A DNA stretch of 64,000 bases from Adiantum capillus-veneris (GCA_014529385.2 CM043960.1:77835910-77899909), one strand, 5' to 3'; shown: positions 11,934 through 23,892, numbered from the stretch's first letter. Made by a program: numbers and translations. Notes: a model not told the origin generated them from the sequence alone.

Positions 11934-12500
11934 TCAAGTTGGCATTTTTGCTCGTTGACAAGCATCACACCTTCGAACATATTCTTTGACATCTGCAAAA
12001 AGGGTTGGCCACCATATGCCTGCCATCAAGATTGCTCTTGCAGTGGTCTCACAAGAAAAGTGACCTCCAACTAATCCAGCATGTGCTTGTTCTATAATCG
12101 GAATATACTCGTTTTCATTTGCACAAAGATGTAAATGTGGATTTTTACCTCTCCAATACAATTGGTTCCCAATAAGAGCATAGTCTCTTGCTTCAGTTTC
12201 AATTGCTCTTTAATAGCGTTTACTCATATGCTCAGGAAATATTCGGCTCGATAAGTAAGTAACCAAATAATTACTCCACTTTGGAACATGTGACATTTGA
12301 AACAATGTTACATGAGGAATGGGTGGTTGTTTTTGACATTGAGGGGAATCTTTTACAAAAGATCTAACATCTCTCCTCATAGTCGGCCAAAATACTCCAA
12401 GTCTTAAGATTCATTGCATAGTTTGGTCTTCCGCAAAGTGAATTCCTACTATGGTAACATGTGCTTGACTTAGGTATTGTTCTTTTTCTTCAGGGTTAAT
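11934..12500 (-). pseudogene. Ty3 element B: two tandem integrase zinc-binding modules
   Basis: The second module (12161-11934) is a normal HHCC domain: AHAGLVGGHFSCETT, WWPTLFADVKEYV and CDACQRAK. Immediately upstream in the same frame another copy of the pattern can be read: AHVTIVGIHFAEDQTM at 12460-12411, then FWPTMRRDVRSFVK and SPQCQKQ to about 12330, with its first Cys changed to Ser. The two modules are separated by ~60 codons that include YWRGKNPHLH. Standard Ty3 integrases have one such module. Confidence 0.65.
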
Positions 12501-12991
12501 GCATAAAAGAAATATCCCGTCTCGATTTCTTTTATATAGCCTTCTAGCTAGTAATTGATACATAGCCAATTGCTTGATTAAATCAATTGTGATAGGAAGT
12601 GGTATTTGTGAATCCACTTGAGCTATTGTCATCAATGACACAATGTTTTTTGAACATCTAGGTATCATTTCCACGAAGAACAAATAGGCATCTAGTAGAT
12701 CATCGTCTACCCCTTTAGGTGATTCTCTTGAAACAATCCTTGACATATGATCTTCTAATTGATAGTGCCTTTTTTTAAAACCACAATGAAATCAAATTCA
12801 AGAAGAATGATGGACCATCTCACTATTCTCCCTATGCTGCATGGCTTGTTGACCAAATATAACAAAGCTTGGTGGTCCACAAAGAATATAAACTTGTTGG
12901 CTAATAGGTAATGTCTATACTTTTTAACAGCATAGATCATTCCTATTCCTTCTCTTTTGGTGGTGGTGTAATTCTTTTCTGCCATGTTCAA
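12411..12991 (-). pseudogene. Ty3 element B: RNase H and connecting region
   Basis: 12991-12755 carries NYTTTKREGIGMIYAVKKYRHYL and DHQALLYLVNKP, the C-terminal half of the RT-linked RNase H with its DHQAL motif. 12746-12411, in another frame, is the spacer towards the integrase zinc modules. The two ORFs are separated by a frame change near 12750. Confidence 0.7.
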
Positions 12992-13165
12992 TTCTCAGCT
13001 AGCATAAAAAATAGGAAAGTCAATTTTCCCATCTCCTGGTTGGTGGGCTAGTATACAACCAATAGCAAAGTTTGAAGCATCTACATGTACGTAGAATACC
13101 TTATCCCAATCTGGTGCTTTCAATATTGGAACTGAGGTGAGAGCTTGCTTAAGCTTCATGAAGGA

Positions 13166-14084
13166 TTATTCACATGTCTCGGTCCATTCAAAGTGCGTAA
13201 TCAAGCTATACATGGGTTTTGCAATTATAGCGTACATGTAGATGAACCATCGGTAATATCCACAATGTCCCATGAAGGCTTGTAGCCCCTTGACTGTTGT
13301 TGGTCTAGGCAAATTAGCAATGACATGAATCTTCTCAATATTGGTAGCTATGTCATTTTTAGACACGATATGTCCAAGAATTTTCCTTTGTCTTCCCATG
13401 AATGTGCACTTTTCAGGGTTTAAGCAAATCCTATAAAGTCTACATTTCTCTTTTGAGGTGTTCAAAATGATCAGCCCGGATTGACGAATGTACGCATAGA
13501 TCATTCATGTATACTTCTAAGAATTTCTGAAGATACTCTTTGAAAGCATGGCTCACCAATCTCTGAAATGTGGCTGGAGCATTAGTTAACCCAAATGGCA
13601 TAACCCGATAGGCAAATATACCCCATTCTGTTGCAAAAGCAATTTTATGTTGATCTTTTGGGTGAACCAAAATTTGATTGTATCCCAAAAAGCCATCTAA
13701 GAAGCTGTAAGCTTCTTTTCCTGCCACTAGTTCTAAAACATGCTCAGTTATCGAAAGAGGAAATTTGTCTCTAATGGTAGTTGCATTCACTTTTTTGAGA
13801 TTAACACACACTCGTAATTTCCCATTCTTCTTAGGTACTACCAAAATTGGAGACACCCAATCTGTGTGTTCAATTTTGTAAATGAATTCAGCTTCCTTTA
13901 GTTTTTCAATCTCTTCTTTGATCTTCCTGGAAAATGTTTTGTTATAAGTGTATGGTCTCTGTCTACTTGGTTTTGCATCATCTCTCATGGGTATAGTATG
14001 TTGACAGATTATTGGATCGGCACCCTTGAGATCCTTGTAAGACCAAGCGAAGATATCCCGGTATTCCTTTAACAAGCTCAACAA
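13166..14084 (-). pseudogene. Ty3 element B: reverse transcriptase with damaged catalytic motif
   Basis: RT fingers and palm are clear: SPILVVPKKNGKLRVCVN, MPFGLTNAPATFQRLV and the thumb ILGHIVS in the overlapping frame 13504-13166. The catalytic box reads YMNDL where YMDDL is expected, and VCVNLKKVN stands where VCVDLKK is usual. Both are Asp-to-Asn changes from single G-to-A transitions on the coding strand. The frame shifts at about 13470. The enzyme would be inactive as encoded. Confidence 0.8.
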
Positions 14085-14399
14085 AATATTTTCTTCTTCT
14101 TCTGTTAGGTCATTTGCAATGTAAGCAGGTCTAGGCTCTTCTCATGGTTCAGCCAAGTCTACCCTTTTAGCATTTTCAGGCCCTTAGTAAGATTTGCCTT
14201 GTTTTCGTAGTTCCCTAACAGGTTGTTCAATTATGATTTCCGATCTTGGAGAGTATACTTTTTGTAATGGGATGGAACATGCATTACATCCTTACTATCC
14301 TCTTCCGTGGTTTCCATTTCGGTTGTGTATATCTCCTTTAGAGCTTTTTTCAACTCTTGATATTTCTTTTTCCGCTTGACTCAGGTCATGAGTGGTTTT

Positions 14400-15744
14400 T
14401 TATCCTGAGATTTTCTTTTTATTACCCTTCCTTGCTTTTCCTGATGTCTGAGACATTTCTGAGTTTCTGTTTGAAGGATATCTGCAAGTTATTTCCTTGA
14501 CAGAATCATTATCATCTATTTGCATCAGGAATTGTGTTTTACTGGAGACTGATGGCATCGGTCGTGTTTTCACAATATTGGTGTCTCTCTTTCGTCTATA
14601 CCATTTTTGTCTTCTTGATTTCTTGTTTGGAAAGTCAAAAAACTTTTCCTCCCCTCCCTTTAAGAGTAACTGAGCTCTCGTATGCACTTTTTCTGATCTC
14701 GAATCTTTTGAGGTAGCTGAGTGTTCATCGAACTCATCAATTGCATCGTAATAGAGGTCAGAAAAGACTTGTTGAGATTTCATCAAGTCCTTGGGTTCCT
14801 CATCTTTGTTTTCAATGTTGAGGACTGACATCATTTGGATGGGAATTATGTCATAGCCATCTTCATTGTAAAATCGAGTAGGCATAGACGTATTCACACA
14901 TACATCCATTGTCGCTAAAATTTGACTCCACTCGAATGGTTCGAATGAATGCTCTGGAAAGGGCTCAGGTATGTAGGCTTTGTCTGTACAGACCCTTTCT
15001 AGGATACATGCCTCTCGTCTTAAGCTTCCATTTTTTGAAGCTCCGCACATCCAAATAGGAGTGTCTTTGTTTAACCAGGATGGGAGTTTAGTTTTAGCCA
15101 AAGAGACTAAATCAAACTCTTGGATGGGTGTTTTCAAGACATCTCTATAAGTGTGATATTTTAGATTGACTCTTGTTATAGATCCCACCTGCTTGAAGTA
15201 CAGAAGGTTGTTTCCCCAATCTTGGATAAGCTGTACCTGTTGCATCACAGGTCTTCCCAATATTATTTCATAGTTGAGTTTTCCCAAATTCTACTATGGA
15301 AAAAGTGTGTTGATATTCAATTCCATAGGAGTTGACTATCACTTTTTCAAGTAGCCCTAGTGGTCTCTCAATGTGTCTGTCAGCCAACTGAAATTTCATT
15401 CGCGTTTGTCTAATGGCTGGCTGTCCCCAGGATTCCCATACTGCTTTAGTGGATATGGCTATGCCAGCTCCGCTATCCAGTATTTCCATGGTTTCAATGT
15501 CATTATATTTCACTGGGAGGGTAGTGTTTCCTTCTTCCCCCTCATAATATTCTCCGACCTTGTTCATAGGAACTGATCGAATCTCTTTGTTTTCTATTTT
15601 ATTTTTCAATTTTCCCAAATTCTTAGAGATTAACCCTGTTATCCCCACCTTCTCTAGGGTTTTCTGTAAATCATTCCATAAGTATGGCCTGAGTTTCAAC
15701 AGTTCTCCCAAATTAGTAAGAGTGCATTGGATGGGTGTAGACAT
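14400..15744 (-). pseudogene. Ty3 element B: protease and long pro-RT linker
   Basis: 15744-15268 carries the retropepsin active site EILDSGAGIAIS. The domain continues after a frame change in 15287-14400 with YEIILGRPVM. It is followed by a ~250-codon linker with no domain I recognise, acidic and then strongly basic (KKSRRQKWYRRKR). The gap 14085-14399 contains further RT N-terminal text without a long open frame. Confidence 0.7.
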
Positions 15745-16057
15745 GATTCAATGAATGTTGTTTACTTCTAGGGTCTGTTTGGCTCTTTTTACTTAAGTGG
15801 TCTTGCACATGATGGATTCATCTTCGTTATCTCCCAAGTAAGAAGGTAATGTTTTTAATGTCAATTATTTAGATATTCTTGAAGCTTCCAATCCGCAATA
15901 CCCATACAAGGATTGTAAATCCATGTTCATATCAGATGGTAGGTTATCCAACCAGACTTCCTCTATAGGAGCTGACTTTAAAGTTAGGTTCCCATCATTG
16001 ATCTCTCTCACCTTTTCCCATAAGTGTCCTGGCCGGTCTTCCTCTACGAAGGGAATG

Positions 16058-17047
16058 TCATCTAAGGCATCTTCGTTGTCTGGCTTCCAGCTTTGCTGCT
16101 TCCATGTCTCGAGATGGATAGTTTTTCCATTTGTTTTTCATGTTTTGGCCTGCTTTAAGTCGTGCTTGGTAGGCTTCCAAGGCAGCATTAATAGGCTCAA
16201 AAATTTTATCAACCAGAATGGATCCTCCAGATTTCACGATTGTTTCCTTGAACTCACTGCCAGTTTCTTTCAACTTGTCCAGGGCTAGCATTTTTGCTTT
16301 CTCTTTGTTTTCACCCCGTTGTTTTTGTTTTCTCATCTCATATATTTTGCTTCTGCTCCTTTTGATTCTTTGAGAAGATACTTTCGTGTTCTCTGAATCA
16401 TCAGAGGAGTTGTGTTTTTTTTTCTTTGCCTGGGCTCTAGTGATTACCTTCATTGGAACAATCGGTTCGCTCTCTGAGCTACTAGGAGTCACTTGGACTA
16501 CGTCTACAACAGTTTTTCTCTTGTTCAAAGGATTCTTAGGAAAATCTTCTGAAAAGTGTCCTCCCTTTTTGCAACATTGTATGCAATAGGCTTCAATTAA
16601 TCTGAGGTTTTTGTCAGGCTCTGGACATTCGTTCTTCCAATGGTCATCAGCACCACAGTTATGACAATTTCCTGTTCTGTGCTTTATCATGGGTCTTCCC
16701 ATGAGAGGTCTGACACCTTGATTAGCTCCATAATACATTGGTGCAAGCTCTGGTGGAGCATAAGTCACGGTTTCTTCCATTGGTGGTGGATGTGGACTAT
16801 ACCAATCTCCTTCTACCATTATTGTAGATGGACTAGGCTCTACATAGGGTGTAACAGGCACTACTGCTTGTTCGTCTATGACTCCTTCCGATTGCATGTA
16901 CTTTACAGGCATTGCATTATGTCCTAGATACGGAGGTTGTTTTCCCAACATAGGTTGAGGTCTTTCCATACCCATTGGTGGTCTTTGAGCTTGGGCCATA
17001 TTAGGCTGATATCTGTACATGGGCTGTCCTTGGGGTCTCATGGGCAC
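16058..17047 (-). pseudogene. Ty3 element B: gag nucleocapsid region
   Basis: 329 open codons. A proline- and methionine-rich stretch (MPMRPQGQPMYRYQPNMAQ) is followed by a zinc knuckle CHNCGADDHWKNEC and a second, degenerate one starting CIQCCKKGGHFSED. The rest is Lys/Arg-rich and may link gag to protease. It is separated from the capsid part by stops between 17048 and 17242. Confidence 0.65.
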
Positions 17048-17241
17048 ATACTGAACATTCCCATCATACTTTGGTCTGAAGTAGCACTCGTGGGTTTCAT
17101 GGTTGGTACATTTACCCTCGATTGCACACTATTTTTGTGGCCTAATTGGTTGTCCCTGTGGAGGTATGCCTTGTCCTGGTCCTCTCATAGGCGCTTTTTG
17201 CATATAGTTCATCATGTCGTTCATCCTTTTTAGCATATCTT

Positions 17242-18754
17242 CTATGGTGAGAGTGGTGATGCAGCAGTCGTTCCCACTTGTGCTGGTTTTGTGGATGCTG
17301 TCTTCTTGCTTTGGTTATCCTTAGGGACATCCTCTTCATTGAAGATCTCATAATTGTCTCCTAGGTCAATAGCATCAGACACACACGCTTCTAGGGTTGT
17401 ATGCTTTTTACTATAGAGTATAGCATGAAGTTCTTTGTTTAGCAGTCCCTCCAGAAACAAGGATACAAGTCGTTCTTCTGCAGGTATCTCCATCTCTGGG
17501 CATCTGGCAATGTATTGTTTCTTTTGAGTTGCACAATCGCTAACAGACTCACCATGTTTCTATTTAAAGCTGTAGATTTGAGCTACCACATTATGTTTAA
17601 TCCCCGTTTCGGAACAAGCAGCTACAAATCCTTGAGCTAATGTGTTCAAGTCCATGATTGACCTTGGTTGAATGTTTTGGAACCATGTCAAAGCTTTTCC
17701 TTCTAATGTCATTCCAAACCCTTTTGAATTGAGTATGGAAATTGAATATACGCTCTGCTCTTAGCACTTGCTTAAAGCTTGCTAAGTGGTCATATGGATC
17801 CCCTGATCCACTGTATTTTCTGACCCATTTTTGAAAATCAGCTGGTCTGACACGTCTATTTGGTTCAACTCCAGGTCTTCTGAGAATTGGTCCTGTTCCG
17901 AGTCCTTCAAACCAATCTGTTGGAAATAGTGACTCATGTAGCCATGGACTAGCCTTAGTGTCACCCGGTTTTCTATGTGATGAGGTGGTTTCTGGTTTCT
18001 TCACATTACTCTCAGATGATCTCTCACGATGTTCATCTCTTAGAGTTGTTTTTATTCCTTGCCCCAAGATCCAATCCCTTATGGAAAACCCTTGGTATTT
18101 GGTTTGTTCTACCTCCTCAAGAGTCGTCATAGCGAAGTTGTTGTTATAACAATCCCTAAACAGGTAAGTTGGTAGATCTGTAGATCCCTTATCTTTGATC
18201 TTGAAGATATAGATGATCTTCATGGCAGTTAATTGTCCTGGTCTGGCATGAGAAGTCCACAAAAGATCTTTTATGTTTCTATCTTCCCAACAATAGACTC
18301 CGATCCTAGGATTATCCGTACTAAGCTGTTTCAAAGGCTTCAAATCTACTTGATCGTATCCTTTGAATTCTAAAGTTGGTAGTCCTTCTTTTGATGACAT
18401 ATCTGGGATTATGGTGTTTCTTTCTAATCCCCATTTGTCTACCACATCAGGATTTTTGACTTGTACATATTGAGTTCCATTTTGATCCATGTACATTTTT
18501 CCTTGTTTGTTTGCCCTAACCTCTTCTTCAAACTCAATACCATGGTCATCAATGCGAATAGCATACTCTTCGTTAGGATCCAAGTAAACCTGGGCTCCAT
18601 GACGGTTAGTCTTGTAAAAAGAGAGTATATGCTTATAGCGCATTGTCATTCCCGTTTCCGAGTGAGTCGAGTAAGAAGACATTGAGGAGGTTGAATCTGA
18701 AAAAGTGTCTGAGACTTCTTCAGGAATTGTGTGCAAGGAATTGCCTTGATTCAT
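17242..18754 (-). pseudogene. Ty3 element B: gag capsid with a ~255-residue N-terminal extension
   Basis: Starts at the Met at 18754. The first ~255 residues (Ser-rich start, then PTLEFKGYDQVDLKP and RPGQLTAMKIIYIFKI) match no domain I know. The capsid follows: LFPTDWFEGLGTGPI, FQKWVRKYSGSGDPYDHL and FKQVLRAERI. Near 17730 the frame slips. The continuation (KALTWFQNI, then a TAG near 17562, then AEERLVSLFLEGL in 17493-17242) is plainly gag. Element gag proteins often have variable N termini, but one this long is worth a search. Confidence 0.7.
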
Positions 18755-18953
18755 GCTTTCTTCGGTAGATACTAGGTTTTTTCGAGTATGCCCCGATTTC
18801 CTAGTACACGACCAGATCTAAGGTTCATATAGACTTATGAAGCCCTGGATAGAGTACTCACTTTTGGATTGACTTGTCGTCAATTTTCACTCGTTCCAAT
18901 TGCAACTTTCTATCAAGCCACTGATTCCTCATCTGCAACCTGATTCCTATACA
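18755..18953. other. Leader remnant of Ty3 element B
   Basis: Non-coding DNA upstream of the gag start of element B. I see no tRNA primer site and no LTR. It ends abruptly at the LTR of element C. Confidence 0.4.
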
Positions 18954-19704
18954 AAATTAAGTAGCATAAGTGATAGCCTTCTGAAATGTGTCCCCCTTTC
19001 CCCTTTTGTGAGAGCTTTAGGTTATTAATAAATGCAACTAAACTCTCATTGGACCCCTTTGCCTCCTCGCCAATAGGAATCAGGCAAGCCATTGGGCTGC
19101 TGAATGCTCATTGGTCCCCTTGGGAGATTGTCCAATAGTCTTCTAGAGAGATTAATTCCTACTGGTTCTTTTATTAAGTGTTTTTAAATTAATGAAAACT
19201 AGATTTACTCTAGCCTAATTCTCATTGGTCCACCTCCAAGGCCATCCAATAGGATTTGAGTACACCTTGTGGGCATCTGGGCTAGGGAGCTGACATGTGT
19301 CCCTCTTTCCCCTTGTGTACAAATGAAGCTTGTGAGTGTGTGTGGGTGTTTCTCTCTCATCCCCTACTTCTTGGGCTCGTGCCCTCCTATGTAGGGCTTG
19401 ACAAAGACTTTTTGGGACACACATAAAGCATCCAATTCCCCTAACGTTTGACCTTTGGACACAACCTTCGAATTTTGGAACTTTAGCATTTTGGAAGTCT
19501 TAATGGACTGAACCTTAGGGTCTTTTGAGCCCATTGTTGCACATAGCTCTTTTGTAGATGGACCCCCCTTTGGATCCCTATTGTAGCTGATCAGATAGCT
19601 TGACCAATATTCTAGGTTTTTCTCCGCTGGCACTTCCCCATATTAAATGATCAGTTTAACATGAGAAAATCATTTATCATAATTAGATATTGATTATTAT
19701 GACA
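18954..19704 (-). repeat. 3' LTR of chromovirus C, truncated
   Basis: Copy of 26262-27031 with many small differences (for example CATTGGACC versus CCTTGGACC). Both copies end on the plus strand at TATGACA. It lacks the ~820 bp that precede 26262 in the complete LTR and instead joins the leader of element B at 18953. Confidence 0.85.
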
Positions 19705-20057
19705 TTACCTCTATCTTGAAATTGTAGTCATCCTCGACTATGGGGTAGAGAAGATAAAGCATATTTATAAGTCCTTTTTGTAGCGGGTAGAGGATCCCTA
19801 TTTTACCCTACGACATCGTTCTAGAATGGATGACTAGTCCATTTGGCTCTTCAGAGCCTAAGTTGCCACAAGCATGTCTGCACATTAGTCCTATCAGTCT
19901 TCCATAGTAGAGTGACAAGCTCTACTTGGTGTTCGGGAGACGTCATCTCCGCAAACTTGATCTAAGCATGCCTACTACTTCATTTTTGTGCACAATAAAG
20001 AAAAAGAGAGTCTTATAAGACAAAAACTTTGTTCATTTTTAACATTTGTACATTTGC
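19705..20057. other. 3' untranslated region of chromovirus C
   Basis: Non-coding DNA between the LTR and the chromodomain stop codon. The minus strand just before the LTR reads AGATAGAGGTAA, a weak polypurine tract. Nothing else is visible. Confidence 0.45.
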
Positions 20058-20756
20058 TTACTCTACGAAAGCATTGTAAGCATTGACAAGGTTTAGGTTA
20101 TCCTTTAATTGTATGCCTTGAATCCATCTAGCATCTTCAAAAGGATAATTCTTAAACTTAATAAGATATCATCAGATAGTCTTACCGCCTCTTAGTACCT
20201 TGTCTTCATGTCAGAGAATGGACTCGGGCTGCAGCACCTCTTCTTGGTCCTGGATCTCTGGTGGGTCTTCAATAGTTGGTTCTCGAGGTGGCTCTCCTTT
20301 GTAAGGCTTTAGTAGGCTCACATGAAAAGCATTGTGTATGAGCCAATGACTGGGCAACTTGAGTTGATAGGCCATCTCATTGATTGGCCTAAGAATTTGG
20401 AAGGGACCATAGTACCTTTTTGCTAACTTAGCATAGTACTTTTGGTGTCCCGTAGGATTCTTGCCCATGGTGTGCCTTAATCGAGCCTTGGCAAATTTGA
20501 GTAAGACCCAATCATTTTCTTTAAAGGCTTGGGCTCTTTTGTGCTTGTTAGCAGCAGCCTTTTGCCTTTGCAGTGAGATAGAGATAGCATCCTTAATCTT
20601 TTGGAAAGATTCTTGTAGGTCTCGTCTATACTCATATGCAACGAAAATCTTCCCGTGTACCTTAAGTAGCAAGGGACCTTTTGATCTTCCCTCAATTACC
20701 ACAAAAGGTTCTTTTCCCGTGGAAGTATGTACAGTGTTATTGTAGGCATACTCCAC
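20058..20756 (-). pseudogene. Chromovirus C: integrase C terminus and chromodomain
   Basis: 20756-20211 carries the end of the integrase: YAYNNTVHTSTGKEPF, DWVLLKFAKARL, KLAKRYYGPFQIL, IHNAFHVSLLKPYKG. The frame then meets TGA at 20211 and a TGA-TGA pair at 20169-20174, but continues as a recognisable chromodomain: HEDKVLRGG, YLIKFKNYPFEDARWI and DNLNLVNAYNAF, ending at a TAA at 20058. Chromodomains direct integration to particular chromatin. The three TGA codons all fall where Arg is common in the family. Confidence 0.8.
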
Positions 20757-21634
20757 TAAGGGTAAGTGCTTCTCCCATTGGGATCTTTGACATACTTCCG
20801 TTACATAGGCTTTTAGTAGATCGAGAATTTCTAGGTTAGCTATTTCACTTTGGCCATCTGTTGTAGGTGATAGGCCGAAGAGAAGTTAAGCCTTGTTCAT
20901 AAATTCTCAAAGAGACCTTTCTTGAAATTACTGGTCATTCTAGGATCTGTATCCGACACTATGGACATTGGCAAGCCATGGTACTTGAAGATTTGTGAAA
21001 TGAAGAGGGTTGCCATTTGATGGGCTTTGATAGTCTTTTTGACACGTATAAAATGAGCTTGTTTACGGGACCTGTCTACTATCCTCCATATTCCCGTATT
21101 CCCATGGATAGACTTATGCAATCCAAAGATAAAATCCATGGATATGCTCTCCCATGGTGAACTAGGGATTGGCAAAGGTTGAAGCAATCCAGGTTGCTTC
21201 CCTCTATCAAACTTTGTCTTTTGGCATACCACATATTTAGAAACATACTCTTATATGTTCGCTTTCATGGTAGGCCAATAGAAATATGTTTCAATCCCCT
21301 TCAGGGTAGACTCAATCCCTCTATGTCCTGTATAAGGAGGAGCATGAGATTCATACATTACTTTCTCACGTAGTGAGCTAGTAATGCATAGTCTATTGCC
21401 ATAGAGAAGATAACCATCTTGTAAAGTAAATGGTTCCTCTTTCTTCCCTAGTGCAAGGGCTGAAATCACATATCTAAAATCTAAATCAATAGCATACTCA
21501 TCTATCATAGAAGATAGATCATTGTGAGTTGCTATGGAAACCGCATTCACTCTCGGCCGTCTTGAGAGTGCATCGGCTACTTGATTATTCTTGCCAGCAA
21601 TGTGAGCAATATTGCTTGCCACCAATGTGAGCAA
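20757..21634 (-). pseudogene. Chromovirus C: integrase zinc-binding and catalytic core
   Basis: 21634-21251 holds ADALSRRPR (end of RNase H) and the zinc-binding segment SHAPPYTGHRGIES with YFYWPTMKANI, then stops. 21232-20897 holds VCQKTKFD, the catalytic Asp in SMDFIFGLH and the second in VSDTDPRMTSN. A frame change at about 20900 breaks the text before the catalytic Glu, which can be sought in the other frames of 20780-20880. Confidence 0.78.
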
Positions 21635-22109
21635 TATGAAAATGAAATTGCGAAAGGAAATTTTCCCACCTCATTTGTTTGTTGCAAAGCTTGGTCTGCG
21701 TCATGAAGTACTTAAGACTTTGATCATCCCTTCGCAGAATGAAAGGAGTCCCCAATAAATAGTGCTTCCATGAGTCTAAGGCATGTATAACTGCAAGGAT
21801 TTCCTTTTCATATATGCGTAGAGCTTGCTCAACAGGGTCGAGCCTTTGACTTTCATAGCCTATGGCGTGCCCTTCTTGAAGCAAAACAACTCCAAGGCAA
21901 TCACCACAAGCATCACATTGGACCTCAAATGGCTTTGAGAGATCCGGTAGTGCAAGCACAGGTTGAGAGATAAGCTTTTCTTTAAGCTTTTCAAAAGCAT
22001 TGTTCTCCTTGGCATACCATGTGTACCTAACATTTTTCTTTGCTAGGTCATGTAATGGTCCTGCTATTAGTGAGAACTTTTCTATGAAGTGTCTATAGTA
22101 TGCGCACAT
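21585..22109 (-). pseudogene. Chromovirus C: RT thumb and RNase H
   Basis: Starts in the RT thumb (YYRHFIEKFSLIAGPL) and runs through RNase H: CDACGDCLGVVLLQEG, IYEKEILAVIHALDSWKHYL, then RRDDQSLKYFM, where the usual His-x-Asp-His is altered. Near 21600 the text IAGKNNQVADALS continues in a different frame beside a short duplication of ~25 bp (CAATGTGAGCAATAT repeated), which may have caused the frame break. Confidence 0.78.
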
Positions 22110-22123
22110 ACCTATAAAGCTTC

Positions 22124-22636
22124 TTAATTCATAAAGATCCTTGGTTTAGGCCATCCTTTTATTACCTCTAACTTTGATGGATCCATTTGGATGCCATCTT
22201 CAGAGATAATGTGACCTAAATACTGAATCTCTTGTAAGAAAAGTTCACTTTTCTTTCGATTAACATTAAGTTTATTCTCTCTTAGAACCTGAAATATTAC
22301 CTGGAGGTGTTGCTTGTGTTTGTCTAATGAATTAGAGTAGATGATAATATCATCAAAGAACACTCTAGTAAAGGTACGGTGAGGCCTAAATAGCTTCTCC
22401 ATCAAGCGGTTGAATGTGGCTGGTGCATTGGTCAAGCCAAAAGGCATGACAATGTATTCGTAAATACCAAACGTACTGCGCAATGCGGTCTTTACAATGT
22501 CTTGATCAACTATCCTTATTTGATGATAGCCACTTTTTAGGTCAATCCTACTGAAGTAGGTGGACCCTTGTAGCTTATCAAATAGGTATTCTACCCGTGG
22601 AACGGGAAACCTATTTTTGATAGTGATCCTGTTCAT
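22124..22636 (-). pseudogene. Chromovirus C: reverse transcriptase palm
   Basis: RT core with LKSGYHQIRI, MPFGLTNAPATFNRLM and an intact catalytic FFDDIIIYS. It ends in LGHIISEDGIQMDPSK. The frame begins just where the upstream ORF ends with MCVDYRA (22633) and is shifted by one base relative to it. A further shift near 22120 leads to the thumb. Confidence 0.82.
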
Positions 22637-23892
22637 GCTCTATAATCAACACACATACGATATGTGTCGTCTTTCTTTTGCACTAGTAGCACAGGAGAAC
22701 AAAATGGAGATGAGATAGGCCTAACCATGCCCTTCTCAACTAACTCATGCACTTGCCACATAATCTCCTCTTGTTGAGCTTGAGAAACTCTATAAGGAGG
22801 TTTATTAGGCGGTGAACTTCCTAGAAGAAGTTCAATTGCATGGTCATCATTGCCTCGTTTAGGAGGTAGCTCACAAGGGATGTCGTCAATAAAGACATCT
22901 TCAAACCCCTTGAGAAAATTGGATAACTCTAATTCCTTTTGATTGTGTATATTTTCTTTTGCTAACACATTAGATTCATTCTGAGAATCTTTAACAAAAA
23001 TCATGTACACGGAAATAGAGCTCTTTATTGACTTGTTGAAAGCTTGTGTATGTACAATGGGTATAATGTTACCCATTTCCTTAGCATCTATATACATATC
23101 TTTTTTCCTGAACTGAAAGGAGATTCTCCTTTTAGGGAATTTAACATTGGCAGCCATGCGATCAAGCCATGGTGCCCCTAGGATTACATCCTCATGCTTG
23201 AGAGGAGAGGTAAAGAAGTCCTCTTTGTCCACATAGCTTTGGACATTGAGCCTCAATTTCCTGATTAGGGGAGTGGCTGAAGCTTCTTGCCCCTTGAAAG
23301 CACCATCTGTGGGTAGGACATCTCCCATCTCGTAGGCTTGTATGCCAAGTTTGGTGGCCAACTCTATAGATATAAAATTGTGAGTAGAACCAGGGTCAAA
23401 GAGAATAAAAGCATCATGTTCTCTTACCTTTCCCCAAGCATGGCATAGAGGAGATCCGTTGTGGTGAATTTCCTCCTCTTGGATTACGACCAAGGTAGCT
23501 CTAGGAGGCTCATGGCGGGTGTTCTTTTGGGGACAAGCACGGTACGCATGCCCTTGCTTGCCGCATTTGAAACAACGGTTATCCTTGCGATAACGCTCAA
23601 GCTCTTCAAGAGAGAGTTTATTTTTGCCTTTATAAACTCCCTTCTCTTTAGCTTTGTTGGAGTTGCCCTTAGGAGACTTTTGGACATTGTCCTTCCCCTT
23701 AGGCTCATTGGAACCCTTTTTTTTAATGGGCTTAGAATTTCTTTTAGCCCCTGTTTGAAAATTGATTCGAGAAGCCACCATAGTATGGTGTATAACCGCC
23801 GATATGGTGCGTGGCCTTTGGGAGTTGACATACTCCGCCATTTCTTCAGTTAAGCCCACACAAAATGGTTGCTTTTTCTCTCCAAAATCCAA
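22633..23892 (-). pseudogene. Chromovirus C: gag end, zinc knuckle, protease and RT start
   Basis: 419 open codons spanning several domains: the gag C terminus, zinc knuckle CFKCGKQGHAYRAC, the retropepsin active site ILFDPGSTHNFIS, then VILGAPWLDRM, and finally the RT N-terminal fingers SSPFCSPVLLVQKKDDTYRMCVDYR. The protease has Asp-Pro-Gly where Asp-Ser-Gly is expected, which probably kills it. The tail ending at 22633 should continue in the next frame. Confidence 0.83.

Larger units (their letters stand above)
10291..18953 (-). mobile_element. Ty3/gypsy retrotransposon B, internal region only
   Basis: A decayed minus-strand Ty3 element with gag at the right and integrase at the left. Reading frames shift many times and I count over ten stops or frame changes. 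No LTR pair is visible: the left end abuts an integrase fragment of element A and the right end abuts the LTR of element C. It differs from A and C in three ways: a long N-terminal region before the gag capsid, two successive zinc-binding modules before the integrase core, and a retropepsin-like domain after the integrase C terminus. Confidence 0.8.
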
